60,456 nt of DNA from CAZEDL01 sp964585245 (GCA_964585245.1 CAZPCV010000001.1:1-60456); one strand, 5' to 3'. Numbered from the stretch's first letter, positions 1 to 8,762 are shown. Numbers and translations: made by a program. Notes: generated by a model from the letters alone, not told the origin.

Positions 1-1811
1 GCCAAATATGCTTCGGTCGGAATATCAATTTTACCATGTGATTTCATGCGGGCTTTACCCTTCTTTTGTTTTTGGAGCAATTTCATTTTGCGTGTGTAGT
101 CACCACCACTCATTTTGGCCAAGACATCTTTGCGCAGTGCCGACAATCGTTCGGAGGCGATCACTTTACCGCCAATAGCGGCCTGGATTTTTAATTCAAA
201 TTGCTGCTTGGGGAGAGAATCTTTCAGTGATTCCGCGATTTTTTTGCCGGTAGCATAGGCCTGGTCGCGCCACACAAGTGTAGACAGGGCTTCGACCGGC
301 TCTTCGGCAACCAGCACGTCTAATTTTACGACTTCGGTCGTGGTATAGCGATCAAATTCATAGTTCATTGAGGCATACCCAGAAGTCACGGTTTTTAGTT
401 TATCATAGAAATCAGTGATGAGCGACGCGAGGGGAATTTTGTAATGCAACAGGGCACGCTGATCGGTGCCGGTGCTGAGGTATTCGGTCGTAATATACTC
501 GCCTTTACGTTCGGTGACGAGGCCCATCACGCTGCCCACCTGATCCTTGGGAGTGATGATATCGAGCGTCATGATCGGCTCTTCGATATGTTCCAGTCGC
601 GCGGCATCGGGCATTTCTTGGGGGCTTTTGATGAAGTAATTATCGCCGGCAGTGGTAAACACATGATACGCAACGCTTGGCACCGTAATAATAATTTCCA
701 GATTATGTTCGCGTTTCAGACGTTCCTGAAAGATATCGAGGTGCAGCATGCCCAAAAATCCGCAGCGAAAACCGAAACCAAGGGCTTGCGAATGTTCGGG
801 TTCGTAAATCAGCGCCGAATCACTGAGCTTCAGTTTATCGATGGCGTCACGCAGGTCTTCGTAGCCGTCGCCTTCGTGTGGAAAAATACCGGCAAAGACC
901 ATCGGCTTCACTTCTTTATAGCCCGGCAGCGGCTCTGTAGCGAGGCCGCTCGTTTTGTCGTTCGCCAGGCGGGTAATCGTGTCACCCACCCGACAGTCGC
1001 GGACTTCTTTGAGGCCGGTGACGATATACCCGATTTCGCCGTTTTTAAGTTCGGTAGTCGGCGTCATTTTGGGTCGATAATAACCGATTTCCAGCACTTC
1101 CGCCGGGGTGTGCGTGGACATGAGGAATAGTTTGTCGCCCTTTTTAAAACTGCCGTCTACGACGCGTACCGCCGCAACCACGCCTTTGAATTCATTGAAA
1201 GCCGAGTCAAAAATAATGGCGCGAGGTACGGCTGTAGCCTGATCCTGCGGGGGAGGAATACGCACTACAATCGCTTCTAGAATATCAGGTACGCCCAAGC
1301 CGGTTTTGCCCGAGGCGAGAATGATATCCTCATCTTTGCAGCCCAGGAGGTGAATTAGTTCTTGCTTAGTTTTTTCCACATTGGCGATCGGCATGTCTAC
1401 TTTGTTGATCACTGGAATAATCGTAAGGTTTTGCTCGAGGGCCAGATACAGGTTGCCGATGGTTTGCGCTTGTACGCCTTGGGTAGCGTCAACGAGAAGA
1501 ATTGCGCCTTCCACGGCCGCGAGCGAACGAGAAACTTCGTAGTTAAAATCTACATGGCCGGGGGTGTCGATCAAATTTAAAATAAAGTGTTCGTTGGGAG
1601 TAGTGACTTTGGAGGTGAAATCCATGCGAACCGGAGTCAGTTTGATTGTGATACCGCGTTCACGTTCGAGATCCATGGAATCAAGCAATTGATTTTTCAT
1701 GTCACGTTTCGAGACGGTGCCGGTTACTTCCAAAAAACGATCGGCCAGGGTGGATTTACCATGATCAATATGGGCGATAATACAGAAGTTGCGAATGATA
1801 GAGGTGGACAT
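1..1811 (-). CDS. lepA: Elongation factor 4 (LepA), C-terminus cut by window edge
   Basis: Ribosome-associated GTPase that acts on the elongating ribosome in the cytoplasm. Reading the minus strand from the ATG at 1811 gives an uninterrupted frame of about 603 codons. The N-terminus has the G1 loop AHIDHGKST, then RERGIT, the G3 box DTPGHVDF and the G4 box NKVD. LepA-type C-terminal signatures follow (GFRCGFLGMLHLDIFQERL and GGDYTRKMKLL). The frame is still open at base 1 at ...DIPTEAYL, so by comparison with the family only about ten residues are missing. It lies 29 bases downstream of murJ on the same strand and is probably co-transcribed with it. Identification is secure. Confidence 0.97.
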   Translation of the reverse strand, partial: MSTSIIRNFCIIAHIDHGKSTLADRFLEVTGTVSKRDMKNQLLDSMDLERERGITIKLTPVRMDFTSKVTTPNEHFILNLIDTPGHVDFNYEVSRSLAAVEGAILLVDATQGVQAQTIGNLYLALEQNLTIIPVINKVDMPIANVEKTKQELIHLLGCKDEDIILASGKTGLGVPDILEAIVVRIPPPQDQATAVPRAIIFDSAFNEFKGVVAAVRVVDGSFKKGDKLFLMSTHTPAEVLEIGYYRPKMTPTTELKNGEIGYIVTGLKEVRDCRVGDTITRLANDKTSGLATEPLPGYKEVKPMVFAGIFPHEGDGYEDLRDAIDKLKLSDSALIYEPEHSQALGFGFRCGFLGMLHLDIFQERLKREHNLEIIITVPSVAYHVFTTAGDNYFIKSPQEMPDAARLEHIEEPIMTLDIITPKDQVGSVMGLVTERKGEYITTEYLSTGTDQRALLHYKIPLASLITDFYDKLKTVTSGYASMNYEFDRYTTTEVVKLDVLVAEEPVEALSTLVWRDQAYATGKKIAESLKDSLPKQQFELKIQAAIGGKVIASERLSALRKDVLAKMSGGDYTRKMKLLQKQKKGKARMKSHGKIDIPTEAYL

Positions 1812-1840
1812 AGTTTTAAATTCAAGCACCTTGGTAGCGC

Positions 1841-3460
1841 TTACATTTTTTCAGCTTCATCAAGGCCGATGGGAACATTCTTTATTCTAAGCCAGCGCTT
1901 CTTTAAGGCCGCACCTAGATTCATAAGTTCTTCTACTTTTAAGACCCAACAGATGGCGATATAAACCAAGATACCTAGGCTACCAGAAATAAGGCCGTGG
2001 AGCAAGATTCCCCAGAAACGATTCAAATCCAAGACTTCCGAGAGAGGGTATTTCACTAATTGCACAGTCAGTGTCATGGCGAGGCCAGCAACGGTGAGAC
2101 GAAAGACTGTTTGTAGCAACGCGATCTCATTTAATGATTTAATTTTTTTTCGTAAACATAGATACAGACCGAACGCATTAATAAAAGCACCGCTTGAGGT
2201 GGCAAGAGCGAGACCCGCTACACCAAGGGGTTTATGTAGTAGAAGTGCAGCAATAATTGTGCATAATTCACTAATGATGGCTACCACGAGTGGCGTAACC
2301 GTATCAGAAAAAGCATAGAAACTGCGGGCGAGGAGTGGAGTGATCGCCTGGGCAAACAGACTAAGAGCAAAAAATGCCAGCGTATCGGCGGTCGCGATGG
2401 TGGCATTCCAGTCGAATTCGCCGCTCCCCAGGATTACGCGCACAATTTGGGCCCGCAAGAGCAGCATGATTAACGAGAAGGGGATGATAAGGAAAATAAT
2501 GTGACGCAACGTTTCGGTGAGGCGGGTGCGAAAGAGAGCTAGGTCGTTTTGGGCGATGGCAATTGATAGCGAAGGGAATACAGCGAGAGCAAAGGGGATC
2601 CCGATAAGCCCAAGCGGCACACTCTGCAAATTATTGGCATAGTTATAAACCGCGACGCTGCCAATCGGTAAGAGCGAAGCGAGCATGGTAATGGCTACGG
2701 CGTTGAGTTGGCTAATGGCCAAACCGATCGTACGTGGAACCATTAGTTTACCGATCTGGTGCGTATCTTTGTCTCGCCAATTAAGCTGTGGTCGCCACCG
2801 AAAACCAGCGGCATAGGCGCCATAGACTTGTAGACTACAATGTAATAAAGCACCGAGTACGACACCATAGGCTAGGCCATTAGTTCCGAATAGAGGCACT
2901 AGTACTGTCGCGCCCAGGATAATACCCAAGTTATAAAAAATGGGAGCGATAGAAAACAAAACAAAACGCCGCAGTGATTGCAGGATGCCGCCCATAATCA
3001 TGGAAATACTCAAAAAGAGCGGTGACAAAAATATGATACGGGTGAATTGTATGACCAGAGCTTGGCGCTCACCCGTGAAGCCCGGGGCAATAATGCGGGC
3101 AGCGGTCGGCGCGAACAGCATCCCAACCCCTGCCAGTATGAGTAAAGCGATTACTACTATATTCAAGACGTTGTTGGCTAGTTTCCACGCACTGGTTTGG
3201 GTTGCGTCTTTTTCCCAAAGTTTGGTGAAGGTTGGTATAAAGCCGGCGGTAAGCGCTCCGACTACCAACAAGTTGTAAATTAAATCAGGAATTTTAAAGG
3301 CAGCGAAATACGCGTCGATTACTGGCCCGGTACTATACAGCTTGGCAAAAATATGATCGCGGGCAATCCCGGCCGAACGGCTAAACAAACCGGCACTACT
3401 GATGATAAAGGCAGCAGCGGTAATGGATTGGCTAGAAGAGTTGAATACTTTTTTAAGCAC
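1841..3460 (-). CDS. murJ: Lipid II flippase MurJ
   Basis: A 539-residue polytopic membrane protein of the MurJ/MviN (MOP) superfamily, which moves lipid II across the cytoplasmic membrane during peptidoglycan synthesis. The N-terminal stretch with GLFSRSAGIARDHIFAKLY matches the family pattern near the first helices. The loop LVVGALTAGFIPTF and the later FYAFSDTVTPL are also typical, and about 14 hydrophobic segments are visible. Length is normal. It starts 9 bases after the stop of the upstream hypothetical, so the two probably form an operon with lepA. It is consistent with the other wall genes in the window (alr, ddl, PBP2). Confidence 0.95.
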   Translation of the reverse strand: MLKKVFNSSSQSITAAAFIISSAGLFSRSAGIARDHIFAKLYSTGPVIDAYFAAFKIPDLIYNLLVVGALTAGFIPTFTKLWEKDATQTSAWKLANNVLNIVVIALLILAGVGMLFAPTAARIIAPGFTGERQALVIQFTRIIFLSPLFLSISMIMGGILQSLRRFVLFSIAPIFYNLGIILGATVLVPLFGTNGLAYGVVLGALLHCSLQVYGAYAAGFRWRPQLNWRDKDTHQIGKLMVPRTIGLAISQLNAVAITMLASLLPIGSVAVYNYANNLQSVPLGLIGIPFALAVFPSLSIAIAQNDLALFRTRLTETLRHIIFLIIPFSLIMLLLRAQIVRVILGSGEFDWNATIATADTLAFFALSLFAQAITPLLARSFYAFSDTVTPLVVAIISELCTIIAALLLHKPLGVAGLALATSSGAFINAFGLYLCLRKKIKSLNEIALLQTVFRLTVAGLAMTLTVQLVKYPLSEVLDLNRFWGILLHGLISGSLGILVYIAICWVLKVEELMNLGAALKKRWLRIKNVPIGLDEAEKM

Positions 3461-3469
3461 ACAGTCGTG

Positions 3470-4135
3470 TTACGGGGTAGAAATAGGCAGGTTAAGTGTC
3501 AGGATAGCGTAGTCAGTTCCAGATTTTCCCTCTGCAGATTGGGCCAACAAAGAGCCGTTTATTCCGGTAGTATTAGAAAATGTAAATTGTTTTAACCCAG
3601 AACCGGTAGTTTCCTGGATGATTTTATAATTTTTTTTGCGCAGTTCTACTTTGTAATAGTTAATGACGAAATTAGGTTCGGCGCCCATATTTTTCCATTC
3701 GATTTGGATGGTATCTTGATGGTTTGTTACCGGAGTAGCCATTAGTTTCCAGGTTTCCGACAGGCTGGAGCTGGTTTTGTTGTCGTTAGAGCTGCCATTT
3801 ATAGCTAAAAATAATTGTGACAAAATTAATTTAGGGAAGAAAGCGGCGATTTCGACAGCGCGGTTTTTGTATCCGCCCGAAATAAATGTAACGCGTTCGA
3901 TGGCATCGCGGTCGTATACCGGAATTTCGGCGGGGAAATTGTTTGGAATAGTTGATAGTACCTCTGGTCCTTGTCCGATGGCCAAACGAAATGCGATAAT
4001 ACTGCCGACGATGAATATGACAATGGCAAAACAACCGGTAAACAGAATGCGCCGGAAACCAAAATGATTCTTGGTTAATTCACCAATCGGCGGTTCGACA
4101 ATTTCTACTTCATCGAGCAGCGGGTCACGAGCCAT
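3470..4135 (-). CDS. Hypothetical membrane-anchored protein
   Basis: I do not recognise a named family. The 221 residues show a short acidic cytoplasmic head (DPLLDEVEIVEPP), one hydrophobic helix around residues 28-52, then an extracytoplasmic part rich in Asn, Thr and Ser. The C-terminal part alternates hydrophobic and polar residues and looks beta-rich. There is no catalytic motif. It sits 9 bases upstream of murJ on the same strand, so a link to envelope assembly is possible but is inference from position only. It is transcribed divergently from the metallo-hydrolase at 4268. Confidence 0.75.
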   Translation of the reverse strand: MARDPLLDEVEIVEPPIGELTKNHFGFRRILFTGCFAIVIFIVGSIIAFRLAIGQGPEVLSTIPNNFPAEIPVYDRDAIERVTFISGGYKNRAVEIAAFFPKLILSQLFLAINGSSNDNKTSSSLSETWKLMATPVTNHQDTIQIEWKNMGAEPNFVINYYKVELRKKNYKIIQETTGSGLKQFTFSNTTGINGSLLAQSAEGKSGTDYAILTLNLPISTP

Positions 4136-4267
4136 AAGGAATGAATTAGTAAGGTGAATTTTAACAGTTTTTTTATTTTTTGGATAGGGAGCGGGGTTTA
4201 TCTTTTTATCCTCCTTTGTGGCTTTTTTGGTTTTATGTTTTAATAAGGATCTATTTTTGTTTGTTCT

Positions 4268-5641
4268 ATGCGTATTACTTTTTTAGGCGCGGCCGGAGAG
4301 GTGACTGGATCTTCTAGCTTGGTAGAAACCGGTCAGGACCGGATTTTGATTGATTGCGGCATGTTTCAGGGGGGGCCCGAGCAGGAGCAGTCAAATTATG
4401 AACCGTTGCCGTTTGCTCCGGCCACTTTAACTCATGTCCTTGTCACTCATGCACACCTAGATCATGTAGGTCGGTTGCCGCTGCTTGTAAAGCAAGGGTA
4501 TCGAGGATTTTTTTATGCTACTCCGCCGACCGCTGCTTTGGCTGGCCTTATTTTGAATGATGCTCGCGGAGTCATGGAATACGAAGAAAAAAATACTGGC
4601 CGTCCGCCTTTGTATACGGAAGAAGATATTGCGGTCGTCCTAAGTCGGTTTAAAAACGTGGATTACGATACGCCTACACGTTTGAAGAGTGCTGCGGATT
4701 TGGCCGGAGAAATAGAAATAACATTTCATGATGCGGGGCATATCTTTGGCTCGGCCTTCATCGAGCTCAAGTCAGAAAATAAAAAAATTGTTTTTTCGGG
4801 CGATATTGGGAATGTACAAGTGCCGATTTTACGCGATACGGCGCCGTTGCCCAGCGGGCTGGATTTATTGGTGTGCGAATCTACCTATGGACACCGCCGG
4901 CACGAAGCCGTGACCGAACGCCGCGCACTGATTAAAGAGCTAGTTTCAGCGGCAATTAAACGGGGCGGAGTGCTTATGATTCCGTCATTTTCGTTGGAAC
5001 GTACACAGGAATTAATTTACGAGCTGAATGACTTGATGGAGCGTCATCATTCATTACCAAAAATCCCGATTTTTTTAGATAGTCCACTCGCAATTGACGC
5101 GCTAAAAGTGTATCGCCAGTATCCGCGGTATTACGATGTCGAAGCCAAACATTTGATTTCGATCGGTGACGACCTGTTTCAATTCCCTGGTTTAATTTTT
5201 ACCTATTCGCGCGAAGAATCCAAGCGCATCAACCAAACACCCGGGCCAAAAATAATTATCGCTGGTGCCGGTATGATGAACGGCGGACGGATCGTGCATC
5301 ATGCTCTGCGGTATTTATCTGATGAGCGTAATACCCTGCTTATCATCGGGTACCAATCTTACGGTACGCTCGGTCGCCGCATCCTGGATGGCGAATCGCC
5401 GGTCATTATCAAAGGCGAGCGCATTCCGGTACGCTGCCAGGTAAAAGCAACGGGGGCGTTATCAGCGCACGGCGACCAAGACAAGTTGGCGGGTTGGATC
5501 AAGGAGGCTGCCGTTAAACCGCGTCAGATTATTTTAAATCATGGTGAACCAGAGACGAGCCAGGTTTTGGCTGAACGGTTCATGGGTGATTTTCAGGTAC
5601 CGGTTTCATTAGCTGCTAAAGGACGAGTAGTCGAGATTTAA
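4268..5641 (+). CDS. Beta-CASP metallo-beta-lactamase-fold RNase-like protein
   Basis: A 457-residue protein with the metallo-beta-lactamase fold and an RNA-specificity (beta-CASP) insertion, the CPSF/YsCPSF-like group of nucleases. The zinc-binding motif HAHLDHVGRLP lies near residue 60, followed by DAGHIFGSAF, FSGDIGN, the beta-CASP region with CESTYGHR, and the C-terminal SAHGDQD and NHGEPE motifs. These are the expected metal and catalytic positions. Length is typical. RNA processing or decay is the family role; the substrate here is not known. The gene stands alone. Its terminator appears to have been pushed almost 4 kb downstream by the transposon island. Confidence 0.93.
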   Translation: MRITFLGAAGEVTGSSSLVETGQDRILIDCGMFQGGPEQEQSNYEPLPFAPATLTHVLVTHAHLDHVGRLPLLVKQGYRGFFYATPPTAALAGLILNDARGVMEYEEKNTGRPPLYTEEDIAVVLSRFKNVDYDTPTRLKSAADLAGEIEITFHDAGHIFGSAFIELKSENKKIVFSGDIGNVQVPILRDTAPLPSGLDLLVCESTYGHRRHEAVTERRALIKELVSAAIKRGGVLMIPSFSLERTQELIYELNDLMERHHSLPKIPIFLDSPLAIDALKVYRQYPRYYDVEAKHLISIGDDLFQFPGLIFTYSREESKRINQTPGPKIIIAGAGMMNGGRIVHHALRYLSDERNTLLIIGYQSYGTLGRRILDGESPVIIKGERIPVRCQVKATGALSAHGDQDKLAGWIKEAAVKPRQIILNHGEPETSQVLAERFMGDFQVPVSLAAKGRVVEI

Positions 5642-5656
5642 AAAAAAATTATTTTC

Positions 5657-5665
5657 GGACTTTAC
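5657..5665. repeat. Left 9-bp direct repeat of transposon island (ggactttac)
   Basis: The word ggactttac lies immediately before the left end of element A. The same word recurs at 7703-7711 and 9489-9497, each time exactly at an element boundary. This is what a target-site duplication looks like; the IS1595 family is known for duplications of about 8 bp. Confidence 0.8.
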
Positions 5666-5678
5666 TCAGGTGTATCCC

Positions 5679-5707
5679 TTGACGGCATAATCATAATATA
5701 GTAACAT
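5679..5707 (+). promoter_or_regulatory. Transposase promoter within the left inverted repeat (element A)
   Basis: TTGACG at 5679-5684 and TAACAT at 5702-5707 are separated by 17 bases. The -35 box is part of the terminal repeat itself, so transposase binding at the end could repress its own gene. The same arrangement is present in element B. No Shine-Dalgarno sequence is evident before the ATG at 5736. Confidence 0.6.
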
Positions 5708-5735
5708 AGCCATTTTAAGACTTAATCCACCTAAT

Positions 5736-6635
5736 ATGGCCTACCAAGACCGCTACGGACTACGAGAATTACAATCAGAATTCCCGAATGATGCCGCCTG
5801 TTTAGAGTACCTGTTTACCGCTTCCCATAACCGCCTCTGTTCGTGCGGTGGTACATTCAATCCATTGTTTAAAATGGTTAATGACAAGTTTACTGGCCGC
5901 CGCAAGTATCAATGTTCAAAGTGCCGTTATCAGATCGCCCCCATGAACGGTACAATGTTTGAAAAAACCAGTACTCCTTTAACCCTCTGGTTCCACGCTA
6001 TTTTTATCTTCTCGAACGCTAAAAGTGGCGTATCCGCTAAAGAGATACAACGCCAATTAAACGTAACGTACAAATGCGCCTATCGGATAATGAAACTAAT
6101 CCGTGAGGCCTTAAAACAAGACAAAGACAAGCTAGACGGTGATGTAGAGATGGACGAAGGATTTTTAGGGGGAAAGGGTGATGGTGGGAAGTATAACGAA
6201 AATTACAAAGCGGTAATGGCTAATAAAGCAAAAGTAATCGCCGCCGTACAACGAGGCGGTAAAATGAAAGCCGAAAAAGTGCCGGACTTATCCGCGATGA
6301 GTATTTGGCAATTCTTAGAAGATCATGTAGCGAAAACCAGCCAGCTATTCACGGATAGCAGCAATCGGTATAATAACGCTGTTCTAGCCCAAGGAATAAG
6401 CCGTAGCAAGGTTAACCACTCGAAGAAGCAGTATGTTAAAGGCACGGCTCACGTCAACAATGTAGAGCGGTTCTGGGGGCACGTTAAGAAATGCCTAAAA
6501 GGCACCTTTAAGTCTGTTTCAAAGGAGCAGCTACAGTCTTATCTGGACGTTTTCGTCTGGCATTATAACAATCGAGGCAAGGACAATGATCGGCGTCGGT
6601 TTGAGGTTTTACTCGATGCAATATTACACGCTTAA
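5736..6635 (+). CDS. IS1595-family (ISXO2-like) transposase, copy A
   Basis: A 299-residue DDE transposase that would act on the element ends. The N-terminal zinc ribbon has CSCGG (near residue 36) and CSKCRYQ. The ISXO2-like catalytic core shows VEMDEGFLGG, LFTDSSNRY and then HVNNVERFWGHVKK, which supply the expected acidic and Asn/Glu positions. It differs from copy B by six substitutions, all within the first 50 residues, and by an unrelated tail after FEVLL (DAILHA here). The cargo gene at 6638 follows after 2 bases, so translation may be coupled. It could be active, but the altered tail makes that uncertain. Confidence 0.93.
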   Translation: MAYQDRYGLRELQSEFPNDAACLEYLFTASHNRLCSCGGTFNPLFKMVNDKFTGRRKYQCSKCRYQIAPMNGTMFEKTSTPLTLWFHAIFIFSNAKSGVSAKEIQRQLNVTYKCAYRIMKLIREALKQDKDKLDGDVEMDEGFLGGKGDGGKYNENYKAVMANKAKVIAAVQRGGKMKAEKVPDLSAMSIWQFLEDHVAKTSQLFTDSSNRYNNAVLAQGISRSKVNHSKKQYVKGTAHVNNVERFWGHVKKCLKGTFKSVSKEQLQSYLDVFVWHYNNRGKDNDRRRFEVLLDAILHA

Positions 6636-6637
6636 GT

Positions 6638-7237
6638 ATGCTCAAAAAATTACGCTTACTATTTTTTTCCATAGGTGAGTGTATTAAAAAGAAACGGCAG
6701 GAAATCAGTAAAAAAATGACCGATCGACATTGGTTATTGCTTACGTCTGCTAAAAGTAGCATCGCCGGTATTGTTCTAAGCTTTTTTCTCTTCTCTGTTT
6801 CTGGATCAGCAAATCAAGCAAGTTCAAACTATTTTTCAAAAAACGTAGAATCTGTGAGGTTTCAAGTAGCTCATGCCGCTAATTTTAGCGGCTATAATGG
6901 CACTAGTTTAGATTTTGGTTTAAAATCTTATTATATTGTTATGGGAATTCCTGTAAATTCTACTACATCAAAGAATTTTAGGGAAACCGCTGGGGCCGGG
7001 CTATTTCAATACTACACAAGTACCACCGCTAGTTCCACTGAAAAGATAGAAGCAAAATTAACCGTATTACTAGCTAAGAAGTTGATTTGGGAATTTTTGG
7101 AAAAGGCTTTATTTTGGCTTTTGTTTTTAAGCCAAATAATAAATGTTTCTGTTTCTACTAAACTACAATTTTTAGATCACACCAAAGAATCGTGCCATTG
7201 CCATGGCAGTGAAAAGGAGACTGACGAAAAGAAGTAG
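6638..7237 (+). CDS. Transposon cargo: hypothetical membrane protein
   Basis: No family recognised. The 199 residues start 2 bases after the transposase stop. A basic N-terminus (about residues 1-35) precedes a hydrophobic segment at about residues 41-58 ending in SVSGSANQ, which reads as a signal anchor or signal peptide. A Ser/Thr-rich external part follows, then a second hydrophobic helix near residues 152-172 and a short C-terminal tail with CHCHG and charged residues. The in-frame ATG at 6716 is an alternative start that leaves a shorter basic leader. The sequence is more AT-rich than the transposase. The gene has no counterpart in element B. Confidence 0.55.
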   Translation: MLKKLRLLFFSIGECIKKKRQEISKKMTDRHWLLLTSAKSSIAGIVLSFFLFSVSGSANQASSNYFSKNVESVRFQVAHAANFSGYNGTSLDFGLKSYYIVMGIPVNSTTSKNFRETAGAGLFQYYTSTTASSTEKIEAKLTVLLAKKLIWEFLEKALFWLLFLSQIINVSVSTKLQFLDHTKESCHCHGSEKETDEKK

Positions 7238-7307
7238 TCGTACAGTTGCCTTTAATTCTCGATACGTTATTCTTTTATTCATAATTAAATATTTAATCAT
7301 TCTTTAG

Positions 7308-7618
7308 AGTGAACGCCTCCTTCGGCCTGCTTGCGATTGCTACGCAGGTGACTACTGACTGCTTAAACAGTTACGGGAGGTCGTCGAACCCGTTTAGGCA
7401 ATTCATATAATCCTATGAAAAGTCTGAAACCAGGTGAGCTTGCTCCTTTTTCTGCTCAATTTGCCGTGTTAGGTAAGCGAGGTGGAAAAACAGGAGTTGA
7501 GATAACTGGTGTGAAGGGAAAACCTCTTCCGCCAACTCAATTCAAAGGCATGTCTTATATTCCGGTCGATAAGACCAAGCATAAGAAATAATCTTTGACG
7601 AGCATGGAGGCGTTCGCT
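7308..7618 (+). other. Long-range stem enclosing a hairpin-rich leader and miniprotein gene
   Basis: Bases 7308-7320 (agtgaacgcctcc) pair with 7606-7618 (ggaggcgttcgct) over 13 bp with a single wobble. Between the arms and the ATG at 7415 are further possible hairpins, for example cctgc/gcagg around 7327-7350 and acggg/cccgt around 7371-7392. The downstream arm lies 14 bases beyond the miniprotein stop. It could be a structured RNA, a translational control element or a DNA-level recombination site; the sequence alone does not decide. Confidence 0.45.
7415..7591 (+). CDS. Transposon cargo: YjzC-like miniprotein
   Basis: A 58-residue basic protein (MKSLKPGELAPFSAQF... to ...DKTKHKK). The pattern KPGELAP-SAQF, GKRGGKTGVEIT, KGKPLPPT and a final VDKTKH resembles my recollection of the YjzC-like family of small proteins found in many bacteria and phages; function unknown. 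It begins after a hairpin-rich 90-base leader and is wholly inside the 7308-7618 stem. There is no clear Shine-Dalgarno sequence. The uninterrupted frame together with family resemblance supports a real gene despite its size. Confidence 0.65.
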   Translation: MKSLKPGELAPFSAQFAVLGKRGGKTGVEITGVKGKPLPPTQFKGMSYIPVDKTKHKK

Positions 7619-7642
7619 TAAAGGAATGATTTGTAATGAGCA

Positions 7643-7668
7643 ATCCCCTTAAAAGGGCGATTTTTTTA
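7643..7668 (+). terminator. Probable terminator after the YjzC-like gene
   Basis: The sequence atccccttaaaagggcgat is a short imperfect hairpin followed by seven T residues. It lies about 50 bases after the miniprotein stop and just before the right end of element A. The stem is weak, so confidence is moderate. Confidence 0.5.
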
Positions 7669-7702
7669 TTAAATCGGCGTTATGCCTTGAAGGGAGACTT
7701 GT

Positions 7703-7711
7703 GGACTTTAC
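7703..7711. repeat. Shared central direct repeat (ggactttac)
   Basis: A single copy of ggactttac separates the right end of element A from the left end of element B. It therefore serves both elements, as expected when one element inserts at the duplication of another or when two tandem copies arise by recombination. Confidence 0.75.
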
Positions 7712-7723
7712 CAGGTGTATCCC

Positions 7724-7752
7724 TTGACGGCATAATCATAATATAGTAACAT
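7724..7752 (+). promoter_or_regulatory. Transposase promoter in left repeat (element B)
   Basis: TTGACG at 7724-7729 and TAACAT at 7747-7752 with a 17-base spacer, the same as in element A. Confidence 0.6.
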
Positions 7753-7780
7753 AGCCATATTAAGACCTAATCCCCCTAAT

Positions 7781-8686
7781 ATGGCCTACCAAGATCGCTA
7801 CGGACTACGAGAATTACAAGCAGATTTTCCGAATGACTCCGCCTGTTTAGAGTACCTTTTTAACGCTTCCCATAACCGCCTCTGTTCGTGTGGTGGTACA
7901 TTCAATCCGCTGTTTAAAATGCTTAATGGTAAGTTTACTGGCCGCCGCAAGTATCAATGTTCAAAGTGCCGTTATCAGATCGCCCCAATGAACGGCACCA
8001 TGTTTGAAAAAACCAGTACCCCTTTAACCCTCTGGTTCCACGCTATCTTTATCTTCTCCAATGCTAAGAGCGGTGTTTCCGCTAAAGAGATACAACGCCA
8101 ATTAAACGTAACCTACAAATGTGCCTATCGGATAATGAAACTAATCCGTGAGGCTTTAAAGCAAGATAAAGACAAGCTAGATGGTGACGTAGAAATGGAC
8201 GAAGGATTTTTAGGAGGTAAGGGTGACGGTGGGAAGTATAACGAAAACTACAAAGCAGTCATGGCTAATAAAGCAAAAGTAATCGCCGCCGTGCAACGTG
8301 GTGGTAAGATGAAAGCCGAAAAAGTACCCGACTTATCAGCTATGAGTATTTGGCAATTCCTAGAAGACCATGTAGCGAAAACCAGCCAGCTGTTCACGGA
8401 TAGTAGCAATCGGTATAATAACGCTGTTCTAGCCCAAGGAATAAGCCGTAGCAAGGTTAACCACTCGAAGAAGCAGTATGTTAAAGGCACGGCTCACGTC
8501 AACAATGTAGAGCGGTTCTGGGGGCACGTTAAGAAATGCCTAAAAGGCACCTTTAAGTCTGTTTCAAAGGAGCAGCTACAGTCTTATCTGGACGTTTTCG
8601 TCTGGCATTATAACAATCGAGGCAAGGACAATGATCGGCGTCGGTTTGAGGTTTTGTTGAAGACTTTAGTACCTGGGAGAGGGTAG
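7781..8686 (+). CDS. IS1595-family (ISXO2-like) transposase, copy B
   Basis: A 301-residue DDE transposase, paralogue of copy A. It has the same zinc ribbon (CSCGG, CSKCRYQ) and catalytic core (VEMDEGFLGG, FTDSSNRY, NNVERFWGHV). The tail is KTLVPGRG instead of DAILHA. Up to about 8404 the two genes differ at many silent sites, but 8405-8655 is identical to 6360-6610, which points to recent exchange. The 3' end contains tacctggg, which weakly resembles an inner copy of the terminal repeat. By its core motifs it is likely to be the intact form. Confidence 0.93.
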   Translation: MAYQDRYGLRELQADFPNDSACLEYLFNASHNRLCSCGGTFNPLFKMLNGKFTGRRKYQCSKCRYQIAPMNGTMFEKTSTPLTLWFHAIFIFSNAKSGVSAKEIQRQLNVTYKCAYRIMKLIREALKQDKDKLDGDVEMDEGFLGGKGDGGKYNENYKAVMANKAKVIAAVQRGGKMKAEKVPDLSAMSIWQFLEDHVAKTSQLFTDSSNRYNNAVLAQGISRSKVNHSKKQYVKGTAHVNNVERFWGHVKKCLKGTFKSVSKEQLQSYLDVFVWHYNNRGKDNDRRRFEVLLKTLVPGRG

Positions 8687-8732
8687 AGTGGAAAGGTGAA
8701 TTTTTAGTTTGTTTTTCGGGCATACAAATCGC

Positions 8733-8762
8733 TTGACACGTTTTTTGAAGTCATGGTATCAT
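8733..8762 (+). promoter_or_regulatory. Strong promoter of the structured RNA
   Basis: A perfect -35 box TTGACA at 8733-8738, an 18-base spacer, and TATCAT at 8757-8762 preceded by TGG (extended -10). It is among the best sigma-70-type matches in the window. No convincing reading frame follows, so it most likely drives the RNA at 8769-8967. Confidence 0.75.

Larger units (their letters stand above)
5666..7702 (+). mobile_element. IS1595-type element A with cargo
   Basis: Left end caggtgtatcccttgacgg begins at 5667. The right end at 7680-7701, read on the opposite strand as caagtctcccttcaaggc, matches it with small differences, so the pair is an imperfect terminal inverted repeat. The element holds a transposase (5736-6635), a 199-residue membrane protein, a structured region and a YjzC-like miniprotein. 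It is flanked by ggactttac on both sides. Terminal bases are uncertain by one or two positions, because a T separates repeat and end on the left only. Confidence 0.75.

Noticed and set aside
444..1964. Several plus-strand open frames (228, 72 and 125 codons)
   Set aside because: They lie antisense to lepA and the end of murJ, whose motifs are intact on the minus strand.
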